A stretch of 64,000 nucleotides of DNA, taken from the NCBI GenBank assembly GCA_964605235.1, contig CAZSBB010000029.1:1-64000 (forward strand), in the 5' to 3' direction. Within the stretch, counting starts at the first letter, position 1, and each line of letters starts with the position of its first letter. The translations under genes were made by a program, and so were the position numbers. Source of the stretch: CAZSBB01 sp964605235 (lineage in GTDB: Bacteria; Planctomycetota; Phycisphaerae; Phycisphaerales; Phycisphaeraceae). Below, piece after piece: positions 44,686-52,495 of this stretch. The notes under the pieces were generated by a model. That model was given only the letters and a program-made list of their open reading frames with translations, was not told the origin of the DNA and did not search any database.

Positions 44686-45165
44686 ATGTACGTCTACCTG
44701 ATGATCAATCTGCTGCTGGCGGTGTTGTGGATGCTGATGTGGGGGCTGTTCGACATCTGGTCCCTGCTGGCGGGTTTCCTGATTGGCTACCTGTTGCTGG
44801 GGCTGATGAGTCGCACGCTGCCGCAGGGCCATCGGTACGGCACCAAGGTGTGGAAGCTGCTGAGTTTTTCGGTGTATTTCATTCGCATCCTGATCAAAGC
44901 CAACTGGCAGGTCGCCCGGGAAATCATCACCCCCGGTTTCAGCATGACGCCGCGGTTTGTGCGTTATGACGTGAGCAACCTGACGCCGATCCAGATCACC
45001 TCGCTGGCGAACGCCATCACCTTGACGCCGGGCACGCTGAGCGTGGACATTCTCGACGATGATCGTTTCCTGCTGATTCACTGCATGTACGCCCAGGACC
45101 GTCAGGCCGCCATCCAGGAGTTGGATGAGCTGCGCGATCGGCTGCTGGAGGAGGTCTTCCATTGA
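44686..45165 (+). CDS. mrpE: Mrp Na+/H+ antiporter subunit E
   Basis: 159 residues. Two hydrophobic N-terminal helices, then the MnhE core with VARE-type segment (ANWQVAREIITPG) and NAITLTPGTLSVDILDDDRF, a strongly conserved MnhE block, followed by the small cytoplasmic domain. mrpF overlaps its stop. Confidence 0.95.
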   Translation: MYVYLMINLLLAVLWMLMWGLFDIWSLLAGFLIGYLLLGLMSRTLPQGHRYGTKVWKLLSFSVYFIRILIKANWQVAREIITPGFSMTPRFVRYDVSNLTPIQITSLANAITLTPGTLSVDILDDDRFLLIHCMYAQDRQAAIQELDELRDRLLEEVFH

Positions 45166-45557
45166 ATACGTTGCTGGCGCAAATCACGGAACTCAACGCC
45201 GCCGGGCGCTGGTCGGGCACGCTGCTGATGCTGACGCTGGACGTCTGCATCGTGCTGGTCATTCTCGCCATGCTGATGTGTCTGCTGCGGGTGATCCGCG
45301 GGCCGCATCTGGCGGATCGGGCGCTGGCGGCCGACACGCTGGCGGTGGAACTGATCGGGTTTGTCATCCTGCTGATGATCCGCCTGCGCACCAGCATGTT
45401 CATCGACAGCATTCTGGTGCTGAGCCTGCTGGGTTTCGCCGGCACGGTGGCGATGGCGCAGTACATCCTCCGCCGGCATGAGCAAGGCGCCGCGCCCGCG
45501 ACGCGCGGCGACGCCGACGTAGCCGCGGACACGGCCTCGGCCGGGGAAGGGAGCTAA
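45162..45557 (+). CDS. mrpF: Mrp Na+/H+ antiporter subunit F
   Basis: 131 residues, three helices. Diagnostic segment RVIRGPHLADRALAADTLAV (R-x-x-x-G-P-x-x-x-D-R). Start is TTG at 45162, overlapping the mrpE stop; GGAGGAGG 7-12 bases upstream supports it. The C-terminal ~35 residues (Ala/Asp/Gly-rich) are an extension beyond the usual family length. Confidence 0.93.
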   Translation: MNTLLAQITELNAAGRWSGTLLMLTLDVCIVLVILAMLMCLLRVIRGPHLADRALAADTLAVELIGFVILLMIRLRTSMFIDSILVLSLLGFAGTVAMAQYILRRHEQGAAPATRGDADVAADTASAGEGS

Positions 45558-45560
45558 ACC

Positions 45561-45911
45561 ATGTGGAATATCGTGCTCGATCTGATCATCATCGCGTTCA
45601 TCCTGTTCGGCACGTTCTTCATGTTCCTGGGCGCGCTGGGCCTGGTGCGTATGCCGGATGTCTACCACCGCATGCACGCCTCGACCAAAGGCGTGACGCT
45701 GGGCATCTCGGGGCTGCTGATTGCCGGGGCTTTGGCGCTCAGCACGCACCCCGACGCCAACCTGGTGAACACGATCACCAAGATGGTGCTGGTGATCGCC
45801 TTCCAGTTCATCGCCAACCCGGTGGGCGCGCACATGCTCGCCAAGGCCGCCAAGGTCGACCAGGCGCCGGTGTGGAGCGGTTCGCTGTCGGATGAGCATC
45901 ATGAGGCGTGA
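45561..45911 (+). CDS. mrpG: Mrp Na+/H+ antiporter subunit G
   Basis: 116 residues, three helices. Conserved MnhG features: GLVRMPDVYHRMHASTKGVT and IANPVGAHMLAKAA. Last gene of the operon, directly followed by an intrinsic terminator. Confidence 0.95.
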   Translation: MWNIVLDLIIIAFILFGTFFMFLGALGLVRMPDVYHRMHASTKGVTLGISGLLIAGALALSTHPDANLVNTITKMVLVIAFQFIANPVGAHMLAKAAKVDQAPVWSGSLSDEHHEA

Positions 45912-45913
45912 GG

Positions 45914-45934
45914 CGGTCGGTGAGGCCGTTTTTT
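45914..45934 (+). terminator. Intrinsic terminator after mrpG
   Basis: CGGTC (45914-45918) pairs with GGCCG (45924-45928, one G-U pair), loop GGTGA, then six T. It starts 3 bases after the mrpG stop codon. A CACGGATGAACA tandem word follows it. Confidence 0.75.
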
Positions 45935-46178
45935 GCCACGGATGAACACGGATGAACACGGGGGAGAGATATGACAGGGATGAAGAGCGGACAGCATTGG
46001 GGGATGGGATCATGCGCTGCGCGCTGCGCCACGACGGACGCCCCGGGATGAGCTGCAGGCGAATGCCGGGGATCCTTCCAGCAAACGGGTCCAAACAGCG
46101 CTGACGCGCAAACATCAATCTTTTTGAGCAAACCGCCGCGCAGCCCCCGTCCCCCGGCAGTACGATTGCCTGTCCGTC

Positions 46179-47498
46179 ATGACGCGCGAAATCCGCCTGC
46201 TTTACGCGTTTCACTTCTTCAACAGCCTGGCGTTGACCGTGCTGGTCAATCCGCTGTTCGTGGACAAGCTGTTTCTGGTGCTGGGGCTGAACCTGGCGCA
46301 ATTCGGCGTGGTCAAGGGCGTCAGCATGTGGTTGCCGCCCATGCTGAACCTGCTCATCAGTCCATGGCTGGTCCGGCTGAATCAGGAGCACATCGTCTGC
46401 GCCCTGGCGTGGCTGCTGCGCATTTTCGCGCCCGCCCTGATGCTGGTGCTGCCCTGGTGGACCCGCGACCAGGCGTGGCTGACCGTGGGCTTCACCATCA
46501 TCCTGATCGTCAGCAGCTTCTTTCCCATCGTGGGCATCAACACCATCACCGCCCTGTGCAAAGCCCACATCCCGCGCACGGAACTGGGCCAGCGCATGGG
46601 CATGATCACCTTGCTGTGGAACCTGCCCTACTACCTGGCGGCGATCCCCTGCGCCTGGTGGCTGGATCGGCAGGTGGGCACGGTCGAGCAGTTCCTGCAG
46701 GCGATGATTCTGCTGTCGGTGCTCACCGGCGTGCTGCAGTTGCCCGCTTCGGTGTTGATCTGGCGCATCGGGCGCTGTCCGAGTTCCCAGCAGGCGCGCG
46801 TGGCGAATCTGCGCACCATTGTGGAACCCTTCCGCGATCGGGCTTTTCGCAATCTCCTGCGTTTTGTGCTGGTGATCACCGCGCTGGGCGCGACCGTACA
46901 GGCGTTTATCGTGCCGTTTGCGGTCGGCGGGCTCAGGATGTCGCTGACCACCATCTCCACCCTGGAGGCGATCATCTGCGGCGCGGGCGTGCTGCTGATT
47001 CCCTGGTGGGGTCGCATTGTCGATCGGCACGGCGGCCGCAATGTCCTGCGGCTGTGCGTGCTGGGGGTGGGGCTGGCGTTATTGCCGTTAAGCACCGGGC
47101 AACACTGGGCGGTGCTCCTGTTTGCCGCGCTGGCGTGGCGCATCGGCACCGGAGTGTTCGGCTTCGGGCTGACCCTGGGCCAGCAGGTGCTCACCCTTGC
47201 GCTGGCGAAGGAGGAGCGCAGCTACGTATACATGTCCGCCGCCAGTTTCCTCGCAGGCTGCGGCTGGTTGCTGGGCAGTCTGGGCGGGGGCATCCTGCTC
47301 GAATGGCTCCGCAGCCTGACTTTGCCCGAGCATCCTACCGCGCACTTTCAGATTTACTTCACCTTCTGCGGCCTGGGTTTCCTGATGGTCGGCCCCCTGC
47401 TGACCGCCCTGCGCGACGGCCGACGCCGCATGGGCCCCGTGCTGCTGATGCTCGAGATGTACCGAACCCTGCGCTCCTGGACCACCCGCTCGCGGTGA
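46179..47498 (+). CDS. Major facilitator superfamily transporter
   Basis: 439 residues with about twelve membrane helices and a cytoplasmic loop in the middle (about residues 193-235). The loop after helix 8 has WWGRIVDRHGGRNVLRLC, an MFS-type (G-x-x-x-D-R-x-G-x-x) motif. No substrate signature. The N-terminus EIRLLYAFHFFNSLALTVLV lacks the standard motif A between helices 2 and 3. Monocistronic, between the mrp operon and fliM. Possibly a sugar or metabolite exporter. Confidence 0.85.
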   Translation: MTREIRLLYAFHFFNSLALTVLVNPLFVDKLFLVLGLNLAQFGVVKGVSMWLPPMLNLLISPWLVRLNQEHIVCALAWLLRIFAPALMLVLPWWTRDQAWLTVGFTIILIVSSFFPIVGINTITALCKAHIPRTELGQRMGMITLLWNLPYYLAAIPCAWWLDRQVGTVEQFLQAMILLSVLTGVLQLPASVLIWRIGRCPSSQQARVANLRTIVEPFRDRAFRNLLRFVLVITALGATVQAFIVPFAVGGLRMSLTTISTLEAIICGAGVLLIPWWGRIVDRHGGRNVLRLCVLGVGLALLPLSTGQHWAVLLFAALAWRIGTGVFGFGLTLGQQVLTLALAKEERSYVYMSAASFLAGCGWLLGSLGGGILLEWLRSLTLPEHPTAHFQIYFTFCGLGFLMVGPLLTALRDGRRRMGPVLLMLEMYRTLRSWTTRSR

Positions 47499-47604
47499 GG
47501 GCAGCGGACTGAACCCCCTTCGCGCAACCTTTCAAGCTGCGCGCGGGGATCGGCCGATAATCCGCATACGTCGCATTCCATCCTCAGGCGCAGCCGATTG
47601 CATC

Positions 47605-48633
47605 ATGGCGGAAATCCTCGACCAGTCTGAAGTCGACGCCCTGCTGGCGGCCGTGGACAGCGGCGAGCTGGGTTCCCAGGAATCCGAGCAGCCGCGGCTG
47701 ATCCTCACCTCCCCGGCGCGGGGACGCCAGCTCCACGATGTGGAGATTCGGCCCTACGACTTCAAACGCCCCGAACGCGTCAGCAAAGACCAGATGCGGG
47801 CGCTGGAAAACCTGCACGAAGGCTTTGCCCGCAACTTCGGCGCCGGGCTCTCGGGCTTCCTGCGCACCATCGTGGAAGTGAACGTCGCCAACATCGAGCA
47901 GATGACCTTCAGCGAGTTCACCCACGCGCTGCCCAATCCCACCTGCTTCAACCTGCTCAACGTCGATCCGCTGGAAGGCAACATCTGCCTGGAAATCAGC
48001 CCGCTGATCATCTATCCGATCATCGACCGTCTGCTGGGCGGGTCCAACGCGGACCTGTTCATTCCCCAGCGGCCGATGACCGCCATCGAGCTGCGGCTGG
48101 TCAAGAAAATCCTCGACCGCGGCACCACCGCGCTGGCGGAAGCCTGGGCGAGCATCACCCCGCTGACCGTCGAGCTGGCGGAAACGGAAAGCAACCCGCA
48201 ACTGGTGCAGATCGTCCCGCCCAACGAGGTCGTGGTGGTGGTCGGATTCGAGCTGAAGATGGGCGGCCGGGCCGGCACCATGAGCCTGTGCATTCCCTAC
48301 AACGTCATCGAGCCGGTGATGGAGAAGCTCGCCAACCAGACCTGGGCGGCCTACAAACGCAATCGGCGCGATGAACGTCTGCGCACGCAACTGGCGCATC
48401 GGCTGGACCGCGCCCCACTGGTGGTTTCCACCGAGCTGGCGCGCACCACCATCAAGCTCAGCGATCTGCTGAACCTGGAAGTGGGCGATCTGATCACCAC
48501 CGACAAGCCTGCGGCCGCCCCGCTGGTGCTCAAGATCGAGGGCAAGCGCAAATACATGGGCAACATCGGCCAGTACCGCGGCAACCGCGCGTTCAAGGTG
48601 GTGCGCCCGCTCAATCACAAAGACCGGGTGTGA
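47605..48633 (+). CDS. fliM: Flagellar motor switch protein FliM
   Basis: 342 residues. N-terminal CheY-P-binding peptide EILDQSEVDALLAAV (residues 3-17). Middle domain with LENLHEGFARNFGAGLSGFL and ISPLIIYPIIDRLLGG. C-terminal SpoA-like domain with VGDLITTDK and later KIEGKRKYMGNIGQYRGNRA. It links CheY to rotor switching in the C-ring. No other flagellar gene is in the window, so it is an isolated copy here. A terminator follows. Confidence 0.95.
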   Translation: MAEILDQSEVDALLAAVDSGELGSQESEQPRLILTSPARGRQLHDVEIRPYDFKRPERVSKDQMRALENLHEGFARNFGAGLSGFLRTIVEVNVANIEQMTFSEFTHALPNPTCFNLLNVDPLEGNICLEISPLIIYPIIDRLLGGSNADLFIPQRPMTAIELRLVKKILDRGTTALAEAWASITPLTVELAETESNPQLVQIVPPNEVVVVVGFELKMGGRAGTMSLCIPYNVIEPVMEKLANQTWAAYKRNRRDERLRTQLAHRLDRAPLVVSTELARTTIKLSDLLNLEVGDLITTDKPAAAPLVLKIEGKRKYMGNIGQYRGNRAFKVVRPLNHKDRV

Positions 48634-48670
48634 CCTGACCCATTGACCTGAGCTTGCGTGTCGAACCCTG

Positions 48671-48697
48671 GCGTCTGCCGGAGGACGCTGTTTTTTT
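48671..48697 (+). terminator. Intrinsic terminator after fliM
   Basis: GCGTC (48671-48675) and GACGC (48684-48688) form a short GC stem, followed by TG and a run of seven T (48691-48697). It lies between fliM and the VOC gene. Confidence 0.65.
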
Positions 48698-48714
48698 CGA
48701 GCAGGGAGTCACTC

Positions 48715-49089
48715 ATGTCCCCCCGCCTGCATGGCGTGCAACCTGTCCTCGCCAGCCGCGACGTGGCCGCGTCGGTGCGGTACTACGTGGACCGGCTGGG
48801 ATTCAGGCTGGTGTTTCAGGATGATCCCGCCCACCCGCGCTACGCCGGCGTGCAGCGCGATGGCGTGGAACTGCATCTGCAATGGCATGACGCTGCCGAG
48901 TGGAAGCCCGGCGCGGATCGTCCCAACTACCGCTTCGTGGTGGATGATGTCGACGCCCTGCATGCCGAGCTCACCGCCCGCGGCATCACCGAGCGCATCA
49001 CCCCGGTGTCCAACACGCCCTGGGGCACCCGCGAGTTCCATGTGCAGGACCCCGACCGCAACGGCCTGCAGTTCTACCGCGGGTTGTGA
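48715..49089 (+). CDS. VOC family (glyoxalase/bleomycin-resistance-like) protein
   Basis: 124 residues. Single VOC beta-alpha-beta-beta-beta module pair: PVLASRDVAASVRYYVDRLG, DGVELHLQW, YRFVVDDVDALHAELTARG, TPWGTREFHVQDPDRNGLQF. Usually a metal-dependent small-molecule enzyme or drug-binding protein. CAGGGAG precedes the ATG at 48715. Function unassigned beyond the family. Confidence 0.9.
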   Translation: MSPRLHGVQPVLASRDVAASVRYYVDRLGFRLVFQDDPAHPRYAGVQRDGVELHLQWHDAAEWKPGADRPNYRFVVDDVDALHAELTARGITERITPVSNTPWGTREFHVQDPDRNGLQFYRGL

Positions 49090-49162
49090 TCGGTCAGCAC
49101 GTTGCACTTGCTTACGTGCAACGTTTGGCGACCCGCGCCCCATCCATTACAGTGCTGCCCGC

Positions 49163-50032
49163 ATGGCTAAAAGCACCGCTAAATCACGTGCCGCGCGGAA
49201 GCGCGCCAAGGATAAACCCACCCTCGCCCAGCGGGCGGATCGGCATCTGCTGTATCAGCAGTCAGTGCAGGAGCCGGAGGTCGAAGCCCGCTTCTTCGCC
49301 CGGACCTACCGCCAGCATTTCGGCAGTGAAGCCAGGTTCCTGCGCGAAGATTTCTGCGGCACCTTTGCCGTGTGCTGCGAATGGGTCAAGCGCGGCAAGG
49401 ACCGCACCGCCCTGGGTGTGGACCTCGATCCCGATCCCCTGGCGTGGGGCATCGAGCACAATCTCGCCCAGTTGCCTGACGCAGCGCAGCGGCGCGTGGA
49501 ACTGCTGCAGGACGACGCCCGCAAGCAGGTCGCCCCCGGCGCCGATGTGCTGGCGGCGCAGAACTTTTCCTTCTGGATTTTCAAAACCCGCGCCGAGGTG
49601 CGCGAATACTTTGCCGCCACCCTGGGCAACCTCGCCCGGCAAGGCATTCTCGTGCTGGACATGATGGGCGGCCCGGAATGTCTGGTGGAGAATCAGGTCG
49701 ACCAGCGCCGGGTGCGCGGCTTCACCTATGAATGGGAGCAGGAACGCTTCGATCCCATCACCCACGACTGCCGGTTCCACATCCACTTTGCTTTCCGCGA
49801 TGGCAGCCGGCTGGATCGCGCCTTCACCTATGACTGGCGCATGTGGAGCATCCCGGAAGTGCGTGAACTGCTGCTCGAAGCCGGCTACGACCGCGTGGTG
49901 GTTTACTGGGAAGGCGCCGACGCCAAGGGCGAAGGCAACGGCGTCTACCGCCCGCGCCAGCACGCCGGCTCCGATCCCTGCTGGATTGCGTATATTGTCG
50001 GCGTCAAGGATGGTCCCAAACGCAAAGCTTGA
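49163..50032 (+). CDS. SAM-dependent methyltransferase-like protein
   Basis: 289 residues. Basic N-terminal tail (MAKSTAKSRAARKRAKDKP), then a Rossmann-type methyltransferase fold: FLREDFCGTFAVCCEWV takes the place of the glycine-rich SAM loop, followed by ALGVDLDPDPLAWG (acidic end of strand 2), VLAAQNFSFWIF and ILVLDMMGGPEC. The substrate is unknown. ATG at 49163; the upstream open stretch is in the frame overlapping the VOC gene and not coding. Stop is 53 bp before hisS. Confidence 0.82.
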   Translation: MAKSTAKSRAARKRAKDKPTLAQRADRHLLYQQSVQEPEVEARFFARTYRQHFGSEARFLREDFCGTFAVCCEWVKRGKDRTALGVDLDPDPLAWGIEHNLAQLPDAAQRRVELLQDDARKQVAPGADVLAAQNFSFWIFKTRAEVREYFAATLGNLARQGILVLDMMGGPECLVENQVDQRRVRGFTYEWEQERFDPITHDCRFHIHFAFRDGSRLDRAFTYDWRMWSIPEVRELLLEAGYDRVVVYWEGADAKGEGNGVYRPRQHAGSDPCWIAYIVGVKDGPKRKA

Positions 50033-50085
50033 TAGGCGGCTCCCCCGCTCCGCAAGCGGCACTCTGGTCAAGGCGGCATCTTCCC

Positions 50086-51378
50086 ATGAAATTCCAAGCT
50101 CCCCGCGGCACCCGCGATTTTTACCCGGCCGACGCCGCCTGGCGCAATCACCTGCTGGCGGCGTGGCGGCGGGTCTCCATCCGCAACGGTTTTGAGGAAG
50201 TCGATGGCCCGGTCTTTGAATCGCTGGACCTGTACAAGGTCAAAAGCGGCGAGGGCATCGTTTCCGAACTGTTCCATTTTGAAGACCGCGGGGGGCGCGG
50301 CCTGGCGATTCGGCCGGAGTTCACCCCCACGCTGGCGCGCATGGTCGCCGAGAAAGCCAACAGCCTGCCGCGCCCCATCAAGTGGTTCTGCGTACCCAAC
50401 CTCTGCCGCGCCGAACGCCCGCAGCGGGGTCGGCTGCGCGAGTTCTGGCAGTGGAACTGCGACATGCTCGGCATCGACAGCCTCGACGGCGACGCCGAGT
50501 GCATCTTCACCCTCGTCGACCTGCTGCGCGAGCTGGGCCTGCAGTCTCAGCATGTGAAGGTGAAAATCAGCCATCGCATTTCCGTCCGGCAAATCCTGCT
50601 GCGGCTGGGCGTCGCCGACGCGCAGCTCAATGCCGCGTTCGATCTGCTCGACCGCCGGGAGAAGATGGAGCCCGAGCAATTCCGCGCGGAAGCGACCAAG
50701 CTGGGGTTGGACGAGGACCGGGTGGAGCGCTTCGAGCAGACCATTCGCCGCAAGTATCCCAGCGGCGACATCGAACACCTGGCGCGCTCCATCGGGCTCG
50801 ACGACGACACCACCCATGACCTGCGCGAGCTGGATCGTCGGCTGCAAGCCTTCGGCCTGGGCGACTGGTGCGAGTATGACCTGGGCATCGTGCGCGGGTT
50901 GGCGTACTACACCGGCGCGGTGTTTGAAGTCCATGAAACCTCCGGCGCCATGCGGGCGCTGGCGGGCGGCGGACGCTACGACCAACTGGTGGAACTGTTC
51001 GGCGGCCCCGCGATGCCGGGTGTGGGCTTCGGCATGGGCGATGTGGTGCTGACCGACGTGCTGACGGACAAGGGCCTGCTGCCCGACGATGTGCTGCCCG
51101 CCCCGGATGTGTTCGTCATCGCCGCCACCGACGCCGGCTCAGCACACCTGTTCCCCACCATTGCCCAGCTCCGCGCGGCTGGGCTGCATGCGCGCTTCAG
51201 CTACAAGACCACCCGCAACGTGGGCAAGCTGCTCAAGGATGCCGCTGGCTGCCGCGCCAAATTGGCGTTGATTCTGGACGATGCGGCAGCGCAGGGCGAA
51301 GCCCAGGTCAAAGACCTGACCAGCGGCACGCAGCGTGTGGTTAAGCTCGCGAATCTGCCTGCCGAACTCATGTCGTAG
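50086..51378 (+). CDS. hisS: Histidyl-tRNA synthetase
   Basis: 430 residues, normal length. Class II motif 1 region (FQAPRGTRDFYPADAAWR... VDGPVFESL), motif 2 with RAERPQRGRLREFWQWNCD, the histidine-specific loop GIVRGLAYYTGAVFEVHE, and motif 3 GVGFGMGDVVL. The C-terminal anticodon-binding domain runs from about 335. It charges tRNA-His with histidine. ATG at 50086 gives MKFQAPRGTRDF, matching the family; an upstream in-frame extension to 50029 overlaps the methyltransferase. Confidence 0.97.
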   Translation: MKFQAPRGTRDFYPADAAWRNHLLAAWRRVSIRNGFEEVDGPVFESLDLYKVKSGEGIVSELFHFEDRGGRGLAIRPEFTPTLARMVAEKANSLPRPIKWFCVPNLCRAERPQRGRLREFWQWNCDMLGIDSLDGDAECIFTLVDLLRELGLQSQHVKVKISHRISVRQILLRLGVADAQLNAAFDLLDRREKMEPEQFRAEATKLGLDEDRVERFEQTIRRKYPSGDIEHLARSIGLDDDTTHDLRELDRRLQAFGLGDWCEYDLGIVRGLAYYTGAVFEVHETSGAMRALAGGGRYDQLVELFGGPAMPGVGFGMGDVVLTDVLTDKGLLPDDVLPAPDVFVIAATDAGSAHLFPTIAQLRAAGLHARFSYKTTRNVGKLLKDAAGCRAKLALILDDAAAQGEAQVKDLTSGTQRVVKLANLPAELMS

Positions 51379-51391
51379 GAAATTCTCGCAA

Positions 51392-51506
51392 AACACCACA
51401 GAGGCACAGAGGACACCGAGAGCAAGCGTGCGGTGCTGGCTTGGCCGCAGGATGTTCCCGCATTCTCGGTGAGCATTTCTCGGTGATCTCTGTGTCTCTG
51501 TGGTTG
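51392..51506. repeat. CACAGAGGCACAGAG inverted repeat after hisS
   Basis: Left arm AACACCACAGAGGCACAGAG (from 51392) and right arm CTCTGTGTCTCTGTGGTT (to 51506) are nearly complementary. Fourth copy of the type in this window. Confidence 0.8.
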
Positions 51507-51559
51507 CTGTTCTGTTGAGATCGTTTCCAGCTCATCGACTGGCTGCACACAGACCAGCT

Positions 51560-52375
51560 TCACCCCTGCCGCCACGCGCTGGGGTTGCGGCCGGTGTGCA
51601 ATTGCACCTGACGAATCAGGCTGTGCACGGTGCCAAACCCCGCCTGCGCGGCAATCGCCTTGAGCGGCAGACTGGTCTGACGCAGCAGCGCCACCGCACG
51701 CTGGGTTTTCTGCGCCCGCATCCACGCGGCCGGCGGCGTGCCGACGCGCTCGTGGAAACAGCGGGTCAGATGCTCGCGCGAACAGCCCGCCTCATCCGCC
51801 AATGTTTTGAGCGACCAGTTGCGCTGCGGCTGGGCGAGCATGCGCTCGATCGCCTGCTGCACCGGCGGGAGTTCCGCCATCTGCCGCTGCTGCGCCAGTT
51901 CCAGCAGGTCCAGCACATACAGATGCAGCGCCCGGGCAATGGCGCTGGCGCTCACCCGCGCGCTGGGCTGCGCCATGCCCTGCAGATGGATGATCCGCTC
52001 CGCCAGCGGATGGTCCAGCCCCAGATGCAGCACCGCGCCATAGCGCGAACGCAAGAGGTGCAGGTGCTCGATCAGACCCGCCCCCTGCAGATTCACCCAG
52101 CGACAACTGTACGGCTCGGTGCGCGGATGCGGGCTGCCGTAGGTCGTCGCCTCGCCGTAGCGAAACAGCAGCAAATCCCCGGGGCCGGCCCAGATCGGCG
52201 GCTGCGACTGAGCGGTGAACGCCACCTGCCCCGTCAAGGTCAACTGCAACACCACCTGCTCGGCGGGTTGCCGCGTCTGGTTGTCGAAGTGATACACCCG
52301 CCCGGCGGGATAACTCTGATGGCCAAAGCCTTCGATCCGCCACAGGGTCCGCGGTTGCAGCAGCGGCAGTTCCAT
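51560..52375 (-). CDS. AraC family transcriptional regulator
   Basis: 271 residues. The N-terminal cupin-like effector domain (YPAGRVYHFDNQTRQPAEQV; PPIWAGPGDLLLFR) binds a sugar-like ligand. Two HTH motifs lie at the C-terminus (LKTLADEAGCSREHLTRCFH and LKAIAAQAGFGTVHSLIRQV). Divergent from the GH4 glycosidase gene across a 120-bp spacer, so it likely activates that gene. A pair of direct repeats overlaps its start. Confidence 0.92.
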   Translation of the reverse strand: MELPLLQPRTLWRIEGFGHQSYPAGRVYHFDNQTRQPAEQVVLQLTLTGQVAFTAQSQPPIWAGPGDLLLFRYGEATTYGSPHPRTEPYSCRWVNLQGAGLIEHLHLLRSRYGAVLHLGLDHPLAERIIHLQGMAQPSARVSASAIARALHLYVLDLLELAQQRQMAELPPVQQAIERMLAQPQRNWSLKTLADEAGCSREHLTRCFHERVGTPPAAWMRAQKTQRAVALLRQTSLPLKAIAAQAGFGTVHSLIRQVQLHTGRNPSAWRQG

Positions 52376-52403
52376 ATCACAAAATATACATTAGATATCA
52401 CAA
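52374..52403. promoter_or_regulatory. Candidate AraC-type direct-repeat operator
   Basis: ATATCACAA occurs at 52374-52382 and again at 52395-52403, 21 bp apart (two helical turns, same face), as expected for an AraC-type dimer. One copy overlaps the start codon of the AraC gene, consistent with autoregulation. Confidence 0.4.
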
Positions 52404-52495
52404 CCTCGCGCTGTCCAATCCTCCATTTACAGCCATAATGACATGCTCGATCACAAACCGCCACCCGCTGGCAAACCTGGCACAGGAACCCCATC

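Noticed and set aside
45935..46178. Searched the spacer after the mrp terminator for a gene or tRNA
   Set aside because: Only a CACGGATGAACA tandem word and short unconvincing frames were seen.
42965..47030. Two very long minus-strand frames opposite mrpD and the MFS gene
   Set aside because: Translations are Gln/His/Arg-rich without domains; the plus-strand genes are unequivocal.
48731..49162. Upstream part of the frame containing the methyltransferase
   Set aside because: It overlaps the VOC gene in another frame and reads as low-complexity Arg/Ser-rich sequence.
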